Of a stretch of 64,000 nt of DNA, positions 9,401-15,340 are shown in pieces. The notes under the pieces were generated by a model that did not search any database, had not been told where the DNA came from, and was given only the letters and a program-made list of their open reading frames with translations. Location: contig JAJEEM010000045.1 of the NCBI GenBank assembly GCA_022820995.1, positions 1-64,000 on the forward strand. The letters run 5' to 3'. The translations under genes and the position numbers were made by a program. The stretch comes from Gemmatimonadota bacterium (GTDB lineage Bacteria > Gemmatimonadota > Gemmatimonadetes > Palauibacterales > Palauibacteraceae). Every line of letters begins with the position of its first letter. The stretch's first letter is position 1.

Positions 9401-9868
9401 ACCCTTCGAGATCTGCGTCGTGTCGGCGCCGTCGAGGGAGCGGATCCAGATGTTCTGCCCGCCGTCATGGTCGGACGTGTAGACGATCCGCGTGCCGTCG
9501 GGAGAGAAGCGGGGCTGGGCGTCGAAGGCCATCCCCGACGTGAGTTGCGTCGCATCCCCGCCGCCGATCGGGATCGTGAAGAGATCGCCGAGGTAGTCGA
9601 AGACGATCGTCTCGCCGTCCGGGCTCACGTCGAGCGAGATCCAGCTCCCCACCGTCATGTCCATCGGAACGGTCCGGTCGACGGGAAGCGGGAGGTTCTC
9701 GTTCTCCGGCTCCCCGTCTCCGTCCGAGCCCTGCTGCGCGGCCGCCGGGTGCGCCGGGGGCACCGCCGCGAGCAGGAATCCGAGGCAGAGCCCGAGGCGG
9801 AGCGACGCCGAAAGAATCGCATGTGCCGGGTACGCGCGGAACGGACGCTGTTTCGCCAGTAGATTCAT
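6455..9868 (-). CDS. Exported amidohydrolase with N-terminal PD40/TolB-like beta-propeller
   Basis: About 1,137 aa from ATG 9868, preceded by AGGGAA; longer in-frame extensions lack a better site. There is a signal peptide ending near HPAAAQ, then repeated WD40-like PD40 blades (ISLDVSPDGETIVFDYLGD, then FSPDGTRIVYTSD, then WLPDGDYIVAS) over roughly residues 50-650. An acidic linker of Glu/Asp/Ala (about 680-720) precedes the amidohydrolase TIM barrel, with the metal motif VDTHAHLRARD, and the family's C-terminal strand ADLVILTANPLDD. These proteins are thought to hydrolyse peptides or cyclic amides in the periplasm. Likely cotranscribed with the downstream FAD amine oxidase. Confidence 0.9.
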   Translation of the reverse strand: MNLLAKQRPFRAYPAHAILSASLRLGLCLGFLLAAVPPAHPAAAQQGSDGDGEPENENLPLPVDRTVPMDMTVGSWISLDVSPDGETIVFDYLGDLFTIPIGGGDATQLTSGMAFDAQPRFSPDGTRIVYTSDHDGGQNIWIRSLDGADTTQISKGSANRAESPEWLPDGDYIVASMGGFRGGGLPKLKLFHVDGGSGIQLVSEPDNLKMLGAAVSSDGRYIWYARRTGDWTYNAQFPQYQLEAYDRESGERYTRSSRYGSAIRPVLSPDGRWLVFGTRHDAHTGLMIRDLESGDERWLAYPVQHDDQESRATLDALPGMSFTPDSRHLLASYGGKIWKLPVEGGDAEEIPFRVRFDLALGPRVDFDYPIEDTPTFTVRQIRDAAPSPSGDRLAFTALDRLWVSGADGSNSERLTDADMSEHFATWSPDGEWIAYSTWDGTEGHLYKARADGGGDPVRLTRDAATYFAPAWGPGDRIVAVRGLIRAYETQGEGGAPGTEIVWVSADPDGSDGGPATLIAPTDGRANPHFVEENDRIHLFRFPDALVSIRWDGTDEKEHVKVRGPTPQGSTQGLSPSTIEMAPRGDQALAEIQREIYAVTVPRAGVIPAINVSNPENASFPARRVTEIGGEFPAWSGDGRTVHFSLGNAHFSYDLDAARAYEDSVEAAEAEEEADEETDEEAGAEAEEEEEEDTEEEAEADGYRAAEHRILIEAPRDIPAGVAVLRGGRAITMNGDEVIESADIVIRNNRIEAVGASGSVAVPDDAVVFDISGRTVVPGYVDTHAHLRARDQLHRTDVWPYLANLAYGVTTTRDPQTGNTEVLSYADMVRAGSILGPRVYSTGPGVFWQDGIDTEEEAMNVLSRYADYFDTKTIKMYVSAARKGRQHIIMAARELGLMPTTEGSLNLRQNLTETIDGYPGLEHSIPIFPVYDDYVRLFAETGRVYTPTLLVSYGGPWAENYFYSRENPHDDSKLRRFVPHDEVDSRTLRRAQWFREDQHVFSRHGEFVRNLVDAGGKAGVGSHGQLQGLGYHWELWAMAADDMDEHDALRTATIFGAEAIGLDRDLGSIEAGKLADLVILTANPLDDLRNTNAIEQVMLNGRLYDADTLDEIHPRQRSLAPLWWWDDEPEGLPGVTSR

Positions 9869-9971
9869 CAGGCATTCCCTGCAGGTTCGAGTACTACCAG
9901 GTGAAGTCCAGTACCCCAAACTGCGACAACTCCCGGTCCCCGTCACGGTCAATGCCGGTGGGCAGGCCGGA

Positions 9972-10514
9972 TCAGAGATCGAGGATTCGCAGCAGCGTAC
10001 GGATGTGCTCGTCGTGTTCCGCGGCCCGCCGGAGGTCGCGCAGTCGGAACCGGCGTTTCAACTGGCGGAGTTCGGGCGGCTTTCGGTAGTCTGGCCAATA
10101 GCGCCGGAGTTCTCGCTCGGTCGATTGTGCTTGAGGCTTCGTCTGCTCGCGTCCCGGGTGGAGCCGGAGCAGCAATCCCTCCAGGTTTGGAGTCAACAGG
10201 ACGATACGGAACTCGTACCTGCGGGCCGCGGCGACCGCATCTCTGCCAGCGTTGAGGTCCTGCACGATGCGGTCCGCATCGAGCAAAACCAGCCGACCCT
10301 TGATCTCGCGACGGCCGGACAGCTTCCCGAGACGCCGCGCGGCCTCCTCGACGACATTCAGCGAGTCGCCGCCGCTCCCCGTATTAACCAACAGATGGAT
10401 GTGAAGGCCGGCCTCGTCGCAGATGGAACGGAGCCACTGGACGAACGCGCGTTCGCTGGGTCCCTCGACTCCAATGAAGATGACCCGGCGTTGCGGAACC
10501 GGACGGCGCGGCAC
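9972..10514 (-). CDS. RloB-like TOPRIM-fold protein, partner of the adjacent AAA ATPase
   Basis: A 180-aa protein starting at GTG 10514, 6 nt after the ATPase stop. It has the TOPRIM arrangement: Glu17 in VIFIGVEGPSERAF and the Asp pair in LVLLDADR (Asp79 and Asp81). PNLEGLLLRLHPG corresponds to the family's conserved NPCFELWLLLHF-type stretch. The C-terminal half is basic. In RloA/RloB-like and PARIS-like pairs, such a TOPRIM protein is the nuclease effector released or controlled by the ATPase during phage attack; that role here is inference. Its gene order and orientation (ATPase first) match those two-gene systems. Confidence 0.7.
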   Translation of the reverse strand: MPRRPVPQRRVIFIGVEGPSERAFVQWLRSICDEAGLHIHLLVNTGSGGDSLNVVEEAARRLGKLSGRREIKGRLVLLDADRIVQDLNAGRDAVAAARRYEFRIVLLTPNLEGLLLRLHPGREQTKPQAQSTERELRRYWPDYRKPPELRQLKRRFRLRDLRRAAEHDEHIRTLLRILDL

Positions 10515-10520
10515 CTGGGC

Positions 10521-11729
10521 TCAGCCCGGCCTGGGGAGGCCGCCCAGAACCCCAATGCGGTACTTCGGGTAGAGACGCACATCGCGGCGCAGGCCCCGGA
10601 CGTCCCGGAGGCCATGAACCTTGGTGCCGCCACTGTCGTCCTTCTCGACGATGAAGACTTCTTCCTTCTCGAGATCGTCGAGCAGGCCCATGTGATGGGA
10701 GGTCAGGAGGAGTTGTGCGTCCAGAGGATTGCTCTCGCGGGACCTGAACAGGCGAAGTAGTTCGCCCACGATGTCCACATGCAGATCGCCGTCGACCTCG
10801 TCGAGGATGGCCAGTCCGGTCCGGTCGAGCGCGACCTTGATCGCCGGCAGCAGATGAAGCAGTCGTTGCGTGCCCGCCGACTCGTAATCCAGCAGGATCG
10901 GGCCAGTGAGTCCCTCGTGGCTGAAGCGGATGTACTTGCCGATGCCGGCGAGTCCGGGGTCGAAGATGTCCATGTCTCCGATGCCGAGATCGCTGGATCG
11001 GAGCTGCCTCTCGACCCAGCCGCGCGATTCCGGATATTTTTCCAGCCAGTCGATCAGCGTCTGCGTCTTCATCGACAAGATGTCGGGCCCATGGATGTTC
11101 GTCGTGCTCACCCATCCTCTCATCCTATCGGCGATTCGGGCCGCGAGAGGCACGTTGAGCCACGCGAGGGTCGCGATGACGGAGGCGCCCCGCCGGACAG
11201 CCCTCAGCCGGTCATCCCGCGGCTTGAGATCGAACTCGGGAGAAACGTAGATGCGCGTTTCGCCGTCACGTCGCTCGAACAGCCGGCGGCGGCGACCCTG
11301 CGGGAAGTGAAGCAACGCTTCGCGCCGGACGAACAGGTTTGCGGGTTCCGCTTCCGCCTCTTCCCACCCGAGTTCGAGTTCGTAACGGAACAGCCGACGG
11401 GGTGCATCGGGCGCCAGCGCGTCCCATTCCCCCTCCAGCGAAAATCGGGTCTCCTTCCGCTGTGTTTCCTCGGTGAGAAACGGAACGATCGTGACAGGAT
11501 CGTCGAGCCTGGAAGCAATGCGAAGGAGGTCGACGAACGCACGCAGCAGGGTGGACTTCCCCGCAGCGTTGGGTCCCATGAGCACGGAGACGGCCGGCAG
11601 CCGCACGCTCGGCTTCGCCGCGCTCCGGCGGAAGCGCGTCAGGTCGGGCGCCGTCCCGGCAATCCGGAGATCCAACGTCGCCCTGTCGCGTATCGATCCG
11701 TAGTTGGATACTGAAAATTCGTGAATCAC
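10521..11729 (-). CDS. RloA-like AAA/ABC-type ATPase, probable defence sensor
   Basis: A 402-aa ATPase. The N-terminus HEFSVSNYGSIRD is standard for the COG1106/AAA_15-AAA_21 group. It has Walker A GPNAAGKST (about 52-60), a signature-like region in LDYESAGTQRLLHLLP, Walker B LAILDEVDGDLH (Asp310, Glu311) and the H-loop LLTSHH near 342. I prefer GTG 11729 as start because it gives the family's usual N-terminus and lies 6 nt after a TACAAT element, suggesting a leaderless message. ATG 11747 is the in-frame alternative and has no Shine-Dalgarno. It is coupled to the RloB-like gene downstream, and together they resemble two-gene abortive-infection systems. Confidence 0.78.
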   Translation of the reverse strand: MIHEFSVSNYGSIRDRATLDLRIAGTAPDLTRFRRSAAKPSVRLPAVSVLMGPNAAGKSTLLRAFVDLLRIASRLDDPVTIVPFLTEETQRKETRFSLEGEWDALAPDAPRRLFRYELELGWEEAEAEPANLFVRREALLHFPQGRRRRLFERRDGETRIYVSPEFDLKPRDDRLRAVRRGASVIATLAWLNVPLAARIADRMRGWVSTTNIHGPDILSMKTQTLIDWLEKYPESRGWVERQLRSSDLGIGDMDIFDPGLAGIGKYIRFSHEGLTGPILLDYESAGTQRLLHLLPAIKVALDRTGLAILDEVDGDLHVDIVGELLRLFRSRESNPLDAQLLLTSHHMGLLDDLEKEEVFIVEKDDSGGTKVHGLRDVRGLRRDVRLYPKYRIGVLGGLPRPG

Positions 11730-11735
11730 AGACAG

Positions 11736-11763
11736 ATTGTAACGCATTTTCGTCGTGAACGAA
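11736..11763 (-). promoter_or_regulatory. Likely promoter and palindrome at the start of the ATPase gene
   Basis: Reading the minus strand, TACAAT (11741-11736) matches the -10 consensus at 5 of 6 positions and ends 6 nt before GTG 11729. The palindrome TTCGT-N5-ACGAA (11749-11763) sits where a -35/operator would lie. No purine-rich ribosome site is present, which supports a leaderless transcript. The -35 itself is weak. Confidence 0.4.
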
Positions 11764-11906
11764 AGATGGCTCCGGGAAATCACATGAGGTCTTGCGTCTG
11801 GACGACGGACACTATTCCGGGGTAGCAGGGACGTTCCGGCGGAACATCGCGAAGTTCGGCCACGTCGCGGTTTGCGCGTCGCCCCCCCGCCATGCACTCT
11901 CCGGCC

Positions 11907-12461
11907 ATGAATCATCTCTCCGTGCTCGCCATCGCGGGCAGCTGCCGCCGCCGGTCGTTCAACCGGGCGCTCCTGCGGGCCGCCATCGCGCGGGCGCCGG
12001 ACGGCGTCGAGACCCGGGAGTTCGATCCGTCCCGGCTCCCGTTCTACGACGGAGACGTGGAGGCCGCCGGCGATCCCGACGTGGTCGCGGAGTTCAAGGC
12101 CGCCGTGCACGCGGCGGACCTCGTGCTGCTGGTCACGCCCGAGTACAACGGGGGTCTGCCGGCCGTGCTCAAGAACGCCGTCGACTGGGGGTCGCGACCG
12201 CCCCGCCCTCAGGCGTGGGACGGGAAGCCGGTCGCGATCATGGGGGCGACGCCCGGCCGCCTGGGGACGGCGCTGGCCCAGCGCTCGCTGCGCGAGTCGC
12301 TCGCGGGGCTGAACGCCCACGTGATGCCGCAGCCGCGCGTCCTGCTGTCGGGGGCGGGCGCCGTGTTCGACGAGGATCTCGAGTTGGCGGACGCAACGAC
12401 CGGGAAGCACCTCGACAGATTCATGTCCGCCGCCGCGGAATGGGCGGAGCGGTTCCGGTAG
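11907..12461 (+). CDS. NADPH-dependent FMN reductase family protein (flavodoxin fold)
   Basis: About 184 aa. LSVLAIAGSCRRRSFNRALL is the FMN-phosphate binding loop, VLLVTPEYNGGLPAVLKNAV the second flavin-contact loop, and KPVAIMGATPGRLGTA follows the expected third strand. The family reduces FMN or quinones and azo compounds with NAD(P)H. ATG 11892 is an alternative start 15 nt upstream; neither has a clear ribosome site, and 11907 gives the usual family N-terminus. It stands alone between the RloAB-like pair and a gene remnant, so it may mark original chromosomal background between insertions. Confidence 0.88.
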   Translation: MNHLSVLAIAGSCRRRSFNRALLRAAIARAPDGVETREFDPSRLPFYDGDVEAAGDPDVVAEFKAAVHAADLVLLVTPEYNGGLPAVLKNAVDWGSRPPRPQAWDGKPVAIMGATPGRLGTALAQRSLRESLAGLNAHVMPQPRVLLSGAGAVFDEDLELADATTGKHLDRFMSAAAEWAERFR

Positions 12462-12500
12462 ACGGCACTCGCCAGTGGCCCGACACGAGGAGCGCCCTCT

Positions 12501-12641
12501 GTGGAGACGGACCGCGCCGTCGGCTCCCTCGTCCATGACCCGAAAACGCAGAGCTTTCGCACACTTCAGGTTCCGGAGGCTGGTGCGACCGTAAGCGCCG
12601 ACGGGGCCCTTGCCGACAGGGAAGCTGCCCCACACTCTTGA
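12501..12641 (+). pseudogene. Remnant of a streptogramin/virginiamycin B lyase-like beta-propeller
   Basis: An open stretch of about 46 codons reads VETDRAVGSL, then HDPKTQSFRTLQVP, then EAGATV, ending at TGA 12641. This resembles one C-terminal blade of Vgb/streptogramin-lyase-like propellers, where a WFVET-type strand is followed by DPKTQTF and a Gly-rich turn. No start codon, no upstream blades, and the last residues do not follow the family. I read it as a decayed gene end left between the FMN reductase and the transmembrane-EEP pair. It could be chance similarity, and the rest of the 222-bp gap shows nothing else. Confidence 0.35.
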
Positions 12642-12683
12642 ACGCCCAGGCATATGGTCCCGCGCTCTACGAGGAGGCGAGGA

Positions 12684-13046
12684 ATGCAAGGTTGGCTCGC
12701 GCAGTGGTGGCCCCTGCTGATAGCGGTCCTTATCCTGGTCCTGGTCATCGGTCTGGGTTCGATGGTTCTCCGTTTGGTTGGCAGTCAACAGTCCGACACC
12801 AGGACCGCCTTCGAGACCGTTTTCCGGAAACGGATGGTCCAGCCAATCGTTACACATATAATGGCGTGGACTTTCGCCTTGATGGCCTCGAGTTTGATCA
12901 TTTCGTTTCTCTTTGTCCAAGAATATGACAAGGCAATAGACGTTTTTTCTTACGTGGTCGCCGTGATCGGCCCAATAATCGGATTCTGGTTCGGGTCCCG
13001 GCATGGCGAGGGAGGTGTGGCCACGGAGGAGAGGGAGAAACGGTAA
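12684..13046 (+). CDS. Small three-TM membrane protein paired with an EEP nuclease
   Basis: A 120-aa protein with an excellent ribosome site (GAGGAGGCGAGGA) directly before ATG 12684. Three hydrophobic segments: WPLLIAVLILVLVIGLGSM near 10-30, IMAWTFALMASSLIISFLFV near 60-80, and VFSYVVAVIGPIIGFWFG near 88-108. A charged stretch (DTRTAFETVFRKR) lies between the first two, with a short charged tail. I do not recognise a named family. It is 18 bp upstream of an endonuclease/exonuclease/phosphatase-fold gene on the same strand, and base composition is less G+C-rich than flanking genes. Small multi-TM proteins next to nucleases often form membrane effectors in defence loci; that is inference. Confidence 0.65.
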   Translation: MQGWLAQWWPLLIAVLILVLVIGLGSMVLRLVGSQQSDTRTAFETVFRKRMVQPIVTHIMAWTFALMASSLIISFLFVQEYDKAIDVFSYVVAVIGPIIGFWFGSRHGEGGVATEEREKR

Positions 13047-13064
13047 CCTCACCCGGAGTATTCC

Positions 13065-14276
13065 ATGTCCTTTACCGATCCGGAATGGGATCTTATCGAA
13101 CAGAGGCTGGATTCCGATCCCCGGCGATACGGTATGCCGGAGGGGGGTCGTGAGAAGTCTCTCGTGCTGGGGTCGTTCAACATCCGAAAGCTCGGAAAGG
13201 CGGTCGGCCGCGAGCGGGAGCTGGATTTCATGGCTCGGTTCTGCGCCTCGTGCGACCTCGTGGCAATCCAGGAGGTCCAGGACGATCTGTCCGGGCTCCG
13301 GCACCTCCGGCGGCGCACGGAAGTCCACGTCGCCGGACTGCCGGGCGAGTATGGGCTGGCGGTGTCCGACATTACCGGCAGCGTTCCGGGACGCAAGGGG
13401 ATGGCCGAGCGGTTGGCCTTTCTCTATAGGCGCCGCAGGATAACCCGGTTGGAATTGGCTTCGGATCTGACCTTTGATCGCACGGCGATCCTGAACGAGC
13501 TGGGCGAGCACCACGACGACTGGAGGACGCACTTCGAGGAACACCGTCGGAAGCTTGCCGACCACGCCCAGGGGCTCAGGAAGACCAAGCCTCGATTCGT
13601 ACCATCGAGGTTCCTTACGTTCGTCCGCAGCCCGCACGTGGTCGCCTTCGAGGCGCCTGCGGCAAACGACAAGCCACCGCTGACGTTCACGGCCATAAAC
13701 GTCCATCTGGTTTATGGCCGCATGAAGGAACGCGAACAGGAGTTCGATGCGCTACTCGATTGGCTGATCGGTCGGCTCAAGAGCGGTGGAAGGAGAATGG
13801 TGACACCCAGCTTTGTCCTGTTGGGTGACCTCAATCTCGATTTCGACAAGCCAAGGTTGGATCGAAAGCGGATCGACGATCGGATTCGTGGACTCAACAC
13901 GAGGCACTTCGGCGACACAGGCGAACGGCGGGTGTATTTCCCGTTCCTGGACCGGCATCCCGGGCATCGCAGGTTTCTGCGAACCAACGCGCGTGCCAGC
14001 CAGACCTACGATCACGTCGGTTTCTTCCGTGGCGCCGATGAGCAGCGGCTGCCCAACGACGAGTGGCTTGACGCCTGGACGCCCCGAAGGGAGCCGGACG
14101 ACTTCGAGTTCGGCGTGTTCGATTTCGCCGATCTGTTTTCCCAGACATTGAGAAACCGATCGTACCGTGGTTTGTCGGCTGCCGAGAAGAGGGATCTGGG
14201 CTCACGCTTCGAACACACCGTGAGTGATCACCTGCCGATCTGGGTCCGTATCCCGCGACCGGGATTTGCGCGCTGA
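13065..14276 (+). CDS. Endonuclease/exonuclease/phosphatase (EEP) fold protein
   Basis: A 403-aa DNase I-like protein without signal peptide. Catalytic signatures in order: the Asn motif LGSFNIRKLG (about 35-44), the Mg-binding Glu in LVAIQEVQDD (about 65), the His strand INVHLVYGR (about 210), the Asp-x-Asn motif LLGDLNLDF (about 250) and the terminal SDHLPIWV. It could hydrolyse DNA or a phosphoester. There is an insertion of charged residues (EHHDDWRTHFEEHRRKLADH) between core strands. Composition is noticeably AT-richer than typical genes here, suggesting transfer. Next to the three-TM gene; convergent with the DUF2235 gene. Confidence 0.85.
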   Translation: MSFTDPEWDLIEQRLDSDPRRYGMPEGGREKSLVLGSFNIRKLGKAVGRERELDFMARFCASCDLVAIQEVQDDLSGLRHLRRRTEVHVAGLPGEYGLAVSDITGSVPGRKGMAERLAFLYRRRRITRLELASDLTFDRTAILNELGEHHDDWRTHFEEHRRKLADHAQGLRKTKPRFVPSRFLTFVRSPHVVAFEAPAANDKPPLTFTAINVHLVYGRMKEREQEFDALLDWLIGRLKSGGRRMVTPSFVLLGDLNLDFDKPRLDRKRIDDRIRGLNTRHFGDTGERRVYFPFLDRHPGHRRFLRTNARASQTYDHVGFFRGADEQRLPNDEWLDAWTPRREPDDFEFGVFDFADLFSQTLRNRSYRGLSAAEKRDLGSRFEHTVSDHLPIWVRIPRPGFAR

Positions 14277-14328
14277 GCGGCGTCCCCGGACGACGCACGG
14301 CGGACGAGGCGCGACGGGAGATCTTTCA

Positions 14329-15303
14329 CTAATCCGGTACCACCACTGTATGCGCCTTGGGCAGGTTGCCAGGAGCGTACCCGAGCGATTGATCGTTCAT
14401 GCGCGACAGCGCGCTCTCGTGGATGTGCGCACCTTGCGAGATGGTTCGCGGGGTTGGCCTCCACAGCCGCCACAGGCCGGTCCTTGAAGGATGGATACAA
14501 CCTGCGGGATCGGGTGCGAGCGCGCCGCACCAGTCTCGTTTCAGACGTAAGCCTTGGTCTTTTGCCTTCAGCAGCATCCACTTCAACGCGATGTCGGAGA
14601 GGCTGGCGTCGCGATGCCAGCCACCGACGTCAGAGTGGCAGCCGGCGAACCAGACCTGTTGAATCGTCTGGTCGTCCGCCTTGGCATCTTCAGACCACAG
14701 ACTAACCGGAAACTTCTGGCGCTGTTCGTCAATGGAGACAGCTTGGTAGCCGTACTTGACATCGTGATTCAGCTTCGAATCGAAGAACTTACGGCCCCAG
14801 AACCAACCCATCGAGCCGACCGTGTCCCACACGCCAATGAAGTGTGGACGGCAGTCGTGGCTATACGTCCGCTTAAAGCCGGGTGCCATGCCGTGACGTC
14901 TTCGATCATTATATATGCGTGATGCGTACGGCACCAAGTTCCGACTTCCCTTCTGAAGCAAGCCGCAACGATTCAACATCCCTGCCAGCGCGCGTACGGT
15001 GAAGGCACCGCGGCTGAAGCCGAATAGAAACAGCTTGTCACCCGGCTCGTACCGCGCCATGAGGTATCGGTAGGCATCCTCGATATTCTGCTGGAGTCCG
15101 GCACCGAACGCCTTTCCCAGAGTGCGGCCCACCCGGCGCCCGAGTTGCCGACCGAGAAAGCTGAAGGTTCCGACACCTGGATCGTAGAAGGCAATCTGGT
15201 TCGCGTCGCGAACGATCGCTTCGTACAGCTTCACGACGTTGGTGTTGTTCGAGCCGTATTCATTACCGGTACCGTCACAGCAAATGACAACGTTCTTGGA
15301 CAT
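14329..15303 (-). CDS. DUF2235 alpha/beta-hydrolase (phospholipase-like effector family)
   Basis: A 324-aa protein starting at ATG 15303 behind AGAGGT. It begins with the DUF2235 strand NVVICCDGTGNEYGSNNTNV and contains the nucleophile elbow LFLFGFSRGAF with Ser97, then PHFIGVWDTVGSMG and the acid/His region WFAGCHSDVGGWH. DUF2235 proteins include type VI lipase effectors and many orphan hydrolases. No signal peptide is seen. It lies 37 bp downstream of the last LRR-metzincin gene on the same strand, so it is probably the distal gene of that operon. Composition is AT-richer than surroundings. Confidence 0.85.
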   Translation of the reverse strand: MSKNVVICCDGTGNEYGSNNTNVVKLYEAIVRDANQIAFYDPGVGTFSFLGRQLGRRVGRTLGKAFGAGLQQNIEDAYRYLMARYEPGDKLFLFGFSRGAFTVRALAGMLNRCGLLQKGSRNLVPYASRIYNDRRRHGMAPGFKRTYSHDCRPHFIGVWDTVGSMGWFWGRKFFDSKLNHDVKYGYQAVSIDEQRQKFPVSLWSEDAKADDQTIQQVWFAGCHSDVGGWHRDASLSDIALKWMLLKAKDQGLRLKRDWCGALAPDPAGCIHPSRTGLWRLWRPTPRTISQGAHIHESALSRMNDQSLGYAPGNLPKAHTVVVPD

Positions 15304-15340
15304 CAGTTGCACCTCTGTTGCTGTACCCTGCCGGAGCACC

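Noticed and set aside
6533-9862. A 1,109-codon open frame on the plus strand
   Set aside because: It is exactly antisense to the propeller-amidohydrolase, with Arg/Val/Asp-rich low-complexity content and no domain; a shadow of high-G+C codon use.
11748-13706. Long upstream extension of the ATPase frame
   Set aside because: It overlaps the FMN reductase and EEP genes on the other strand, and the family's N-terminus begins at about 11729.
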